Below, in pieces: positions 1-5,310 of a stretch of DNA of 8,481 bases. A program made the position numbers and the translations under genes. Each line of letters begins with the position of its first letter. Position 1 is the first letter of the stretch. This DNA comes from CAYOOT01 sp964405665 (GTDB lineage Bacteria > Bdellovibrionota_C > UBA2361 > SZUA-149 > CAZDWZ01), in assembly GCA_964405665.1 (NCBI GenBank), contig CAYOOT010000101.1, positions 1 to 8,481 of the forward strand, read 5' to 3'. The notes below the pieces were generated by a model. The model ran no database searches, had not been told where the DNA came from, and saw only the letters and a list, made by a program, of their open reading frames with translations.

Positions 1-115
1 ACGGTAATAAGCGGACTAAAGTCCGCGCTCCGAACGTGTTTTGCTTAAGTATGTAATTTAAATGTAAGCAAAGAGCGTACGGAGCGCGGACTTCAGTCCG
101 CTTACCACCAAACTT
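1..115 (-). repeat. Palindromic MITE/REP-like repeat, copy 1 (left end cut by the window)
   Basis: Imperfect palindrome with GC-rich arms in an AT-rich setting. Positions 8-36 and 76-104 are reverse complements at 27 of 29 positions, and each arm contains its own small palindrome, GCGGACT-(2 nt)-AGTCCGC, at 11-26 and 86-101. Aligned with the reverse complement of the copy at 1602-1720, about 106 of 115 positions match without gaps, including the AT-rich centre, so the two are copies of one element in opposite orientation. The first few bases of the unit appear to lie outside the window. It begins 38 bp past the stop of the minus-strand lipoprotein gene and could form a long hairpin in that mRNA. 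No coding capacity. It may be a non-autonomous element moved by a transposase elsewhere, but nothing here shows that. Confidence 0.88.
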
Positions 116-153
116 ATTGAATCTTCTCTTTATTTTTAAGTCTTTCAGAAGCC

Positions 154-813
154 TTAACGATAAGTAGACATTTCATCTACAGTACAGTTTACTAATTCCT
201 TACTCTTTACCGGAAAGTCAAAAAGTTCCGGCCTTTTTTGAGCAAGATGAATTTCACTTAAAGCTTCCCGATATTCTCTGGCTTTTGATTCAACTACTGT
301 TTTTGCATCCCAAACCGTAATATTATTTTGTGTATCAATTATTTTGGTATACAAAGTTAAACTATTCGCATCCTTAATTTCCTCCAAATAACCAACCATC
401 ACTAAGTCATAGCCGGCAGCCCGTGCTGAAGAAATTGCCTGATAATTTCCTGTAAAAAATTCCTCTCTTTTTCCCGGCCAGCGATCACGATTAAATAGTT
501 CCACCACTGGAATAATATTTGCTGTTTTTAGATCAAAGCTAAATTGTTTAGCTAAGCCTCTTCCATAATGCACCGAATCATTTCCCGGAGGGGCAAAAGA
601 TTCTTGCACATCAAAAGGGATAATTCCCAGTCGAACCAAAGACCCTGAAGAAAATCGCTCGCTTAAGTAATCTTCCAAACCTAAATTAATATAGGTATGA
701 CATTTGCAATGCACTGCCTCAGCAGGAAGTTTTATCAAGCTGCAAGAATTGACCGATAATAATGAAAAAAACAAAAGGACTAAAGAGTGCCATGAAAAAG
801 TCAGCTTTGTCAT
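154..813 (-). CDS. Putative outer-membrane lipoprotein with FlgO/TolB-N/CsgG-like fold
   Basis: A 219-residue protein starting at ATG 813-811, chosen because GGAG lies at 826-823 (9 nt spacing) and because it gives a compact signal peptide. An in-frame ORF runs upstream to 885 but adds a non-signal N-terminus. The n-region is MTK, the hydrophobic core is about residues 10-20, and the lipobox is V-N-S-C with Cys24 as predicted lipidation site. Shortly after comes His35-Cys-Lys-Cys-His39, a possible metal or disulfide site. Residues 60-175 alternate beta and alpha segments (LGIIPFDV, YGRGLAKQ, YDLVMVGY, LYTKIIDT) in the order seen in FlgO, TolB N-terminal and CsgG-type periplasmic lipoproteins. 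The divergent neighbour has the same order, and the two genes overlap at their 5' ends. No close family name is recognised; envelope localisation is well supported, function is not. Confidence 0.8.
   Translation of the reverse strand: MTKLTFSWHSLVLLFFSLLSVNSCSLIKLPAEAVHCKCHTYINLGLEDYLSERFSSGSLVRLGIIPFDVQESFAPPGNDSVHYGRGLAKQFSFDLKTANIIPVVELFNRDRWPGKREEFFTGNYQAISSARAAGYDLVMVGYLEEIKDANSLTLYTKIIDTQNNITVWDAKTVVESKAREYREALSEIHLAQKRPELFDFPVKSKELVNCTVDEMSTYR
732..760 (+). promoter_or_regulatory. Weak candidate promoter for the plus-strand FlgO-like gene
   Basis: TTATCA (732-737), a 17-bp spacer and GATAAT (755-760) give a weak sigma-70-like promoter. Transcription would begin near 767, downstream of the possible ATG at 762 and upstream of the preferred ATG at 792. 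It lies entirely inside the coding region of the opposite-strand lipoprotein gene. The -35 box matches consensus at only 4 of 6 positions, and AT-rich sequence yields such matches by chance. Confidence 0.3.
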
Positions 814-1586
814 ATTTTTATACTCCATTAATGCTATTAGCCTTATTAACATCTGCTTGCAGCAAACGCTACCAAGACCTTCCAACTTTCATGCCATTTT
901 TACCACGAGATGTGCAAAATGATTCAGTGGGTCGTTTTAAGACTTCTTACCTTGCCGACCAAATTTATGCTTATTATAATGGTAACCTCAGTGGACCAAT
1001 CGTTGTAACAACTTTTGTCGATGTCAATAACCTTTATGAAACCTCTTCTTTCGGAAGAATTCTTTCTGAGCAGTTAATATCTGAACTCTCGATGAGAGGA
1101 TTTAATGTGATCGAACTGCGCTTAGCTGAGGCCCTACAAATTATGCATGACAAAGGAGAGTTCGGTTTATCCAGAGACACTGCAACATTAAAAAGAGAAC
1201 ATAAGATTTCCACGATCGTCACCGGAACTTATGCCTCTTCTCCGGATCGGGTTTATTTAAATGTGCGCTTAATTGATCCTAAAACTTCTTTTATTACTTC
1301 TGTCGGTTCTGTAGAAATGTCCAAGTCCGAAGAAATTGCCCGATTAATGAGAACTACAGTTTCTCCGCAAGTATTAGAAAGAATCCCCGTAAGGCATCTT
1401 GGTTACGGCAGATCTCCAGAATTACATTACAGACTCTTTGAACCGAATTCTAATTGGGCCCCCGATGAAGAAGAATTTGGTGTAGAAGAAAAGCGTCCAG
1501 CAGTGATCAAACCAGAGCTTGGTCTCAAACAAAACTCTCCAGCTCAAGTGTTGCCTCAGGCTAAAGAATTAGAGCCGACTTCGTAA
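792..1586 (+). CDS. FlgO-family-like lipoprotein
   Basis: A 264-residue protein if started at ATG 792. This start is preferred over in-frame ATG 762 because it gives a normal signal peptide (MKK n-region, hydrophobic core about 12-20, lipobox T-S-A-C with Cys23) and has AAAGAG/AAAGGA just upstream; ATG 762 has no visible ribosome site. Residues about 52-180 resemble the FlgO domain known from Vibrio flagellar H-ring lipoproteins: a leading 'SYLADQI' helix, a strand (IVVTTFVDV), 'SSFGRILSEQLISEL', then 'ISTIVTGTY' and 'VYLNVRLID'. The tail (215-264) is acidic and proline-rich and probably disordered. No flagellar gene lies nearby, so a flagellar role is not implied; FlgO-like domains also occur in unrelated envelope lipoproteins. 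It overlaps the divergent lipoprotein gene by 22 bp, and a long palindromic repeat starts 15 bp after its stop. Confidence 0.82.
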   Translation: MKKSALSYFYTPLMLLALLTSACSKRYQDLPTFMPFLPRDVQNDSVGRFKTSYLADQIYAYYNGNLSGPIVVTTFVDVNNLYETSSFGRILSEQLISELSMRGFNVIELRLAEALQIMHDKGEFGLSRDTATLKREHKISTIVTGTYASSPDRVYLNVRLIDPKTSFITSVGSVEMSKSEEIARLMRTTVSPQVLERIPVRHLGYGRSPELHYRLFEPNSNWAPDEEEFGVEEKRPAVIKPELGLKQNSPAQVLPQAKELEPTS

Positions 1587-1601
1587 AATTCAAAATTCTT
1601 T

Positions 1602-1720
1602 AAGTTTGGCAATAAGCGGACTGAAGTCCGCGCTCCGTACGCTCTTTGCTTACATTTAAATTGCATACTTAAGCAAAATACGTTCGGAGCGCGGACTTCA
1701 GTCCGCTTATTGCCAAACTT
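1602..1720 (+). repeat. Palindromic MITE/REP-like repeat, copy 2 (complete)
   Basis: A complete 119-bp imperfect palindrome. Arms 1602-1641 and 1681-1720 are reverse complements at 39 of 40 positions. After a 3-nt mismatch on each side the symmetry resumes with TTTGCTTA (1645-1652) against TAAGCAAA (1670-1677), leaving a 17-nt AT-rich loop. Transcribed, it could fold into one hairpin of about 51 bp or into two small GCGGACT/AGTCCGC hairpins. It is the reverse complement of the copy at 1-115 and sits 15 bp past the FlgO-like gene, so relative to transcription both flanking genes meet the element in the same orientation. I see no transposase ORF and no clear target-site duplication. A role as mRNA 3'-end stabiliser or terminator is possible, but it lacks the immediate U-tract of a standard intrinsic terminator. 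Confidence 0.92.
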
Positions 1721-1760
1721 TCTTAAATAGTCTTCTAACCTATTCATTTTTTAATTTAAA

Positions 1761-1789
1761 TTGAAAAATCTTTGATTAAGCATAATAAT
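1761..1789 (+). promoter_or_regulatory. Sigma-70-like promoter of the HAD hydrolase gene
   Basis: TTGAAA (1761-1766), a 17-bp spacer and AATAAT (1784-1789): each hexamer matches consensus at 5 of 6 positions with optimal spacing. Predicted transcription start is near 1796, giving a leader of about 37 nt. It lies between the palindromic repeat and the HAD gene, so that gene probably has its own transcript. Inferred from sequence only. Confidence 0.6.
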
Positions 1790-1832
1790 TGTGAAATATT
1801 TAATGCACTGATGATTAGAAAAGAGGAGAGCT

Positions 1833-2429
1833 ATGATTAAATGTGTTGTCTTTGATTGGTATGGAGTTTGTGCCTTTGAACCATTTATTTATATTTTTTC
1901 TCGTGAGCTGGAAGCTAAACTGAACCTTTCTCAAGAGCAAACAAGCATTGCTTTTAAAAAACATTTAAAAAAATATGTAACGGACACGATCTCTGGCGAA
2001 GAATTCCTGAAGTTGGTCTTTAGTGATCTTGGTCTTGATAATTGGTCTGACTTTTTTTATTTATTCGATCGGCATGCCGATATTAATTGGGAGGTAATGA
2101 ATTTAGTAAAAAAACTAAGGGCAACTCATCAAACAATTTTATTTTCCGATAGCTTTAACGGACCTTACGAAAAATATGATTCGCAAGTTGGCGGTATGGA
2201 AAACTTTTTTGATAAAATAATTCTCTCCCATAAATTAAAGATTCATAAAGAAGAAAGCAAAATGTATCAATACCTTGTGGAACAAAGCGGAGTAAAACCG
2301 GAAGAAATGGTTTTTATTGATGATTGGGAAAAGAATTTAAAACTAGCTAAACAATTTGGGATCGAAGGTATTGTTTTTAAATCTTATCCTGACTTATTGG
2401 ATCAATTCAGCAATTTAAAAATCATTTAA
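1833..2429 (+). CDS. HAD-superfamily hydrolase (small phosphatase/dehalogenase-like)
   Basis: A 198-residue cytoplasmic protein with the HAD motifs in order. Motif I is FDWYGV with nucleophile Asp8; the usual second Asp of DxD is Tyr10, a position that also varies in YihX/dehalogenase-like HADs (FDxGGV). A helical cap spans about residues 15-90. Motif II is ILFSDS with Ser105, motif III is Lys139 in 'KIHKEE' (in place of the common KPDP), and motif IV is FIDDWEKN with Asp163 and Asp164. The family hydrolyses small phosphate esters or, in some members, C-halogen bonds; the substrate cannot be read from sequence, and loss of the second Asp makes ordinary phosphatase activity less certain. Ribosome site AGAGGAG at 1822-1828, 4 nt before the ATG. 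The last 8 bp overlap the convergent Rieske-like gene. Confidence 0.85.
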   Translation: MIKCVVFDWYGVCAFEPFIYIFSRELEAKLNLSQEQTSIAFKKHLKKYVTDTISGEEFLKLVFSDLGLDNWSDFFYLFDRHADINWEVMNLVKKLRATHQTILFSDSFNGPYEKYDSQVGGMENFFDKIILSHKLKIHKEESKMYQYLVEQSGVKPEEMVFIDDWEKNLKLAKQFGIEGIVFKSYPDLLDQFSNLKII

Positions 2430-3009
2430 TCTTATCAATCTCATCCAGAACCTCCGGACTATCATCAACAAACATCTCTCCAGTAGAACCATCACCATGT
2501 CCTTGAAGTATTTCCGGGATTTTCACTTCATCATCAACTGAAAGTTCTTTAATCGGAATTCTTGCTTCTCGAATCGCTTCTTCAATCTCCGGTGTGGTAA
2601 AGTGATATTTGGAATCGACAATTTTTCCAGGCTCTGCATATAAATAACCATCTTGGTAACTTATTTCTACCCAGGGAAGTGGATCTTTAGCAGGTCCATC
2701 CAAAGGCTTACCGCCAATATCAAATTCCGACTTACAGCAGGGACACAAAAATGTTTTTGTCTGAAACTGATAGGTCAAATCACAACCATTGTAAGTACAA
2801 CGCGCACTTAACGCTCTCCAACCTGCAGCATCGCGAAAAACCATTACTGCCTTTGGTCGCACATGAATTGTAACATACAACAACTCTCTGACCTTTCCTA
2901 ACTCCAGTTTCCCGGCCGGCCTGATGTAACGATGTTTCGTACAAGCCGATATTCCTAAAGCCAGCAGACCTAAAATAAAATTTCTTCTGTTTAAAAAAAT
3001 ATTTTCCAT
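2422..3009 (-). CDS. Rieske-fold lipoprotein lacking both cluster histidines
   Basis: A 195-residue protein. The N-terminus NRRNFILG followed by lipobox I-S-A-C (Cys23) is a twin-arginine-like lipoprotein signal. Residues about 38-130 follow the Rieske [2Fe-2S] fold: box 1 is C71-T-Y73-N-G-C76 (family norm CTHxGC), box 2 is C89-P-C91-C92-K-S (norm CPCHGS), then FDIGGKPLDGPA and PLPWVEISYQDGYLY, the usual closing strands with the GPAxxPL signature. Both disulfide-forming and both ligand cysteines remain, but ligand histidines are Tyr73 and Cys92, so a normal His2Cys2 cluster cannot form. Residues 131-195 are an acidic extension outside the domain. The gene begins 4 nt after the thiolase stop, implying co-transcription; its ribosome site is weak (GGAAAGAG, 9 nt away). 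It may bind another metal, an altered Fe-S centre or none. Partner unknown. Confidence 0.85.
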   Translation of the reverse strand: MENIFLNRRNFILGLLALGISACTKHRYIRPAGKLELGKVRELLYVTIHVRPKAVMVFRDAAGWRALSARCTYNGCDLTYQFQTKTFLCPCCKSEFDIGGKPLDGPAKDPLPWVEISYQDGYLYAEPGKIVDSKYHFTTPEIEEAIREARIPIKELSVDDEVKIPEILQGHGDGSTGEMFVDDSPEVLDEIDKIK

Positions 3010-3013
3010 GGTC

Positions 3014-4198
3014 TTACACTCTTTCCACTAAGATTCCCGTTGCTTCGCCACCGCCATTACAAATCGAAGCAACTCCCAATTTTTTCTTATTGCGAAGAAG
3101 TGCATGAATTAATGTCGTTAAAATTCTAGCTCCCGATGCCCCGATGGGGTGTCCCAAAGCAACTGCTCCACCATAGATGTTGAGTTTATCAGAGGGAATT
3201 TCCAAAGTTTGACTACAAACCAAAGCAACGACAGAAAAAGCTTCATTAATTTCAAACAAATCAATATCTGAAATTTTCTTTCCCGCCTTTTTTAAAAGCA
3301 TTTGCACAGCTCCAATTGGGGCTGTAGTGAACCATTCCGGTTCTTGGGCTTGCCATCCTTGTTCGATAAATCTGGCTACTGGCACTAAATTATGTTTTTT
3401 AAGAAAAGTTTCCGAGCAAACAAGCATTGCTGCAGCTCCATCATTAATTGATGAAGCATTGGCCGCAGTTACCGTGCCATTTTTATCAAAAACAGGTTTT
3501 AGTTGGGGAATTTTATCTAATTTCGCTTTGCCTGGCTCCTCATCAACTTTAAATTCTATTTCGTTTTTTCCATCTTTGATTTTTAGAGGGACAATTTCCT
3601 CGGCAAAAATATTTTCCGCAATTGCCTTTTGTGCTCTGCTGTAACTTTCTATGGCAAAGCGATCTTGATCTTCTCTGCTAATGTTAAATTTCTCCGCACA
3701 AAACTCGGCAGCATTGCCCATGTGGTAATCATTATAAACATCCCATAAACCGTCTTTAATAATAGAGTCTATTGCTTGAGCATGTCCTAATCTTGCTCCA
3801 GTTCTTAAACTAGGGAGCAGATAAGGAGCTTGAGTCATATTTTCCATACCACCGGCAATCACTGCTTCCACTAAGCCTGATTTGATATTTTGCACGGCTA
3901 GCAAAACTGCTTTTAATCCGGAACTGCAAACTTTATTAATCGTCATTGCTTGCACGGTATTGGGTAACCCTGCTTTCAAGGCAGCTTGTCTTGCCGGGGC
4001 TTGGCCTAGGCCGGCAGTTAAAACACAACCTAAAATTACTTCATCAATTTTTTCTATTGGTATTTTTGAATTTTCAAGAATATTTTTAATGACACTTGCT
4101 GCTAAATCTGGCGCTGGAATAGAAGATAGTGCGCCCTGAAAACTGCCAATTGCTGTTCTTTTGGGGTAACAAATGAAGACTTCTTTATTTGCAGTCAT
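3014..4198 (-). CDS. Acetyl-CoA C-acetyltransferase (thiolase II-type)
   Basis: A 394-residue thiolase, normal length for the family. It has the acyl-accepting Cys91 in NKVCSSGLKAV, the His350 motif GHPIGASGARI and the general-base Cys380 in ICNGGGEATG, matching the Cys89/His348/Cys378 triad of the Zoogloea enzyme. Other family segments are 'GGMENMTQAPYLLP', 'NASSINDGAAAMLV' and 'FEINEAFSVVAL'. It would condense two acetyl-CoA to acetoacetyl-CoA or run the reverse cleavage; direction and chain-length preference are not readable, and 3-ketoacyl-CoA thiolase (FadA-type) is the alternative. No fadB, hbd, PHB-synthesis or mevalonate gene accompanies it in the window. ATG 4198 has no clear Shine-Dalgarno sequence, but the N-terminus aligns with the family. 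Likely first gene of a two-gene transcript with the Rieske-like gene. Confidence 0.93.
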   Translation of the reverse strand: MTANKEVFICYPKRTAIGSFQGALSSIPAPDLAASVIKNILENSKIPIEKIDEVILGCVLTAGLGQAPARQAALKAGLPNTVQAMTINKVCSSGLKAVLLAVQNIKSGLVEAVIAGGMENMTQAPYLLPSLRTGARLGHAQAIDSIIKDGLWDVYNDYHMGNAAEFCAEKFNISREDQDRFAIESYSRAQKAIAENIFAEEIVPLKIKDGKNEIEFKVDEEPGKAKLDKIPQLKPVFDKNGTVTAANASSINDGAAAMLVCSETFLKKHNLVPVARFIEQGWQAQEPEWFTTAPIGAVQMLLKKAGKKISDIDLFEINEAFSVVALVCSQTLEIPSDKLNIYGGAVALGHPIGASGARILTTLIHALLRNKKKLGVASICNGGGEATGILVERV

Positions 4199-4234
4199 AA
4201 TTTTTATTTACGTATAAGGTCTGAAAAAATATTA

Positions 4235-4312
4235 TGTAGGGGCACCCTTTATGGGTGCCCGTTTTACCATTATTTTTGGTAGTTCCGGGCAGGCATAAAA
4301 CCTGCCCCTACA
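4235..4312. repeat. 78-bp structured dispersed-type repeat (two hairpins, inverted ends)
   Basis: The ends TGTAGGGGCA (4235-4244) and TGCCCCTACA (4303-4312) are perfect 10-bp inverted repeats. Inside are two GC-rich hairpins, GGGCACCC/GGGTGCCC (4240-4247 with 4253-4260, 5-nt loop) and GGGCAGG/CCTGCCC (4287-4293 with 4301-4307, 7-nt loop). The AT-rich middle has a short ACC/GGT pairing (4266-4268 with 4278-4280). The layout and the GTAGGGG ends resemble small REP-like repeats found dispersed in many bacterial genomes. It is unrelated in sequence to the long repeats at 1-115 and 1602-1720, and only one copy lies in this window, so the claim that it is dispersed rests on recognition. No U-tract follows either hairpin closely, so it is not a textbook terminator. 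Confidence 0.75.
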
Positions 4313-4320
4313 GTAGTAAT

Positions 4321-4329
4321 ATTATACCA
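4321..4329 (-). promoter_or_regulatory. Extended -10 promoter candidate for the thiolase-Rieske operon
   Basis: Read on the minus strand, TGG at 4329-4327 followed by TATAAT at 4326-4321 is a perfect extended -10 element (TGnTATAAT). A second TATAAT lies 2 bp upstream. No convincing -35 box is seen, which extended -10 promoters tolerate. Transcription would start near 4314, placing the whole 78-bp hairpin element in the thiolase leader. The region is AT-rich, so chance occurrence is possible. Confidence 0.5.
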
Positions 4330-4346
4330 TTATATCGGCAGCAATC

Positions 4347-5267
4347 TTATTTTTCTTTTTGAAAAAGTAATACTATCGGACAGGCCACAAAAACTGAGGA
4401 ATAAGTGCCGACAACTACTCCTATCATCAATGCAAAGGATAAATCGGCAACGGCTCCACCGCCAAATAGCCAAAGAATTAAAGTTGTAAAAAACACTGTG
4501 GCACTGGTTAAAATTGTCCTGCTTAATGTTTCATTGATACTGGTATTCATAATATTAATTAAAAATGTTTTTTCATTTTGATGCACTTTCTTTTTGCTTG
4601 CCGCTTTGCTGGCTTTATTTAAGTTCTCTCTGATTCTGTCATAGACAATAATCGTATCATTAATCGAATACCCAATAATTGTCAGCATGGCTGCTAGTAT
4701 TCCAGCGCTTAATTGCATCTTCATAAACAAACAAACTCCGGTTGCAATAATGACATCATGCAAAAGAGCGACAATGCCCCCGACTCCGAAACTCCATTCA
4801 AAACGAAAAGCAACATAAACAAGAATTGCCAATAAAGAAAAGAACAAAGCCAAAGTTCCATCTTTCCTTATTTGCTCTCCGATAATTGGCCCTACAAATT
4901 CTTCTTTTAAAATTTTATAGCCAGATGGTTTTACCGAATTCAGCGCAGAATGAAATTTATCTTTACTCTCTTGTGAACTTTGTTCTTGACTCATTTTAAT
5001 TGTAAAATCTCGGCCTGAATTTTCAAAGCTTTGTACGGTGATTTCTTCAAAACCAGCTTTTGCAAAAGTATTTCTTACATCTGCAATTGAAGTATCTTCA
5101 TTAAATCTGATAATAACTTCGGTGCCTCCTTTAAAATCTACACCATATTTATTATCTCCCTGAACAACCCAAAAATAAATTGAAGCAAAAATTAAGGCAT
5201 AGGTTATTCCCATCCAAATGTACCTCATACCCATAAAATCAAAATGAGGTTTTTTTATAACTTCCAT
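4347..5267 (-). CDS. secF: Protein translocase subunit SecF
   Basis: A 306-residue inner-membrane protein of normal SecF length. TM1 is about residues 17-36, followed by the periplasmic motif GVDFKGGTE (42-50) and a periplasmic domain to about residue 115. The VGPIIGEQIRKDG segment (125-137) introduces five more membrane helices, and IGYSINDTIIVYDRIREN (198-215) carries the conserved Asp204 implicated in proton-coupled function. SINETLSRT follows before the last helices. SecF pairs with SecD and YajC to help SecYEG release exported proteins using the proton motive force. AAAGG sits about 7 nt before the ATG. It lies 43 bp after secD and ends the Sec operon; no intrinsic terminator follows, only the 78-bp repeat. 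Confidence 0.97.
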   Translation of the reverse strand: MEVIKKPHFDFMGMRYIWMGITYALIFASIYFWVVQGDNKYGVDFKGGTEVIIRFNEDTSIADVRNTFAKAGFEEITVQSFENSGRDFTIKMSQEQSSQESKDKFHSALNSVKPSGYKILKEEFVGPIIGEQIRKDGTLALFFSLLAILVYVAFRFEWSFGVGGIVALLHDVIIATGVCLFMKMQLSAGILAAMLTIIGYSINDTIIVYDRIRENLNKASKAASKKKVHQNEKTFLINIMNTSINETLSRTILTSATVFFTTLILWLFGGGAVADLSFALMIGVVVGTYSSVFVACPIVLLFQKEK

Positions 5268-5310
5268 AATTTACCTTTCTATCTTAACGGTTTGTGGTTT
5301 CATACCTTTA

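Noticed and set aside
762..791. Plus-strand start at ATG 762 for the FlgO-like gene
   Set aside because: No ribosome site precedes it, it makes an unusually long lysine-rich n-region, and the candidate promoter would start transcription downstream of it. It cannot be ruled out.
814..885. Longer minus-strand start of the lipoprotein (ATG at 885 or at 828)
   Set aside because: The extra residues precede a good MTK signal peptide, and the GGAG at 826-823 is spaced for ATG 813. The longer forms place charged and polar residues ahead of the signal.
1..1720. CRISPR or other direct-repeat array
   Set aside because: There are only two copies, about 1.5 kb apart, inverted relative to each other, with genes between them.
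1556..1747. Minus-strand 63-residue frame across the palindromic repeat
   Set aside because: It reads mostly through the repeat and has no ribosome site or protein-like composition.
2422..2429. Convergent 8-bp overlap of the HAD and Rieske-like genes as evidence of a frameshift
   Set aside because: Both C-termini end naturally after complete domains; short tail-to-tail overlaps are common in compact genomes.
4235..4312. Structured RNA (tRNA-like cloverleaf) or riboswitch
   Set aside because: Inverted ends and two hairpins suggest a cloverleaf, but there are no tRNA consensus positions and I recognise no riboswitch core. The design fits a REP-like repeat better.
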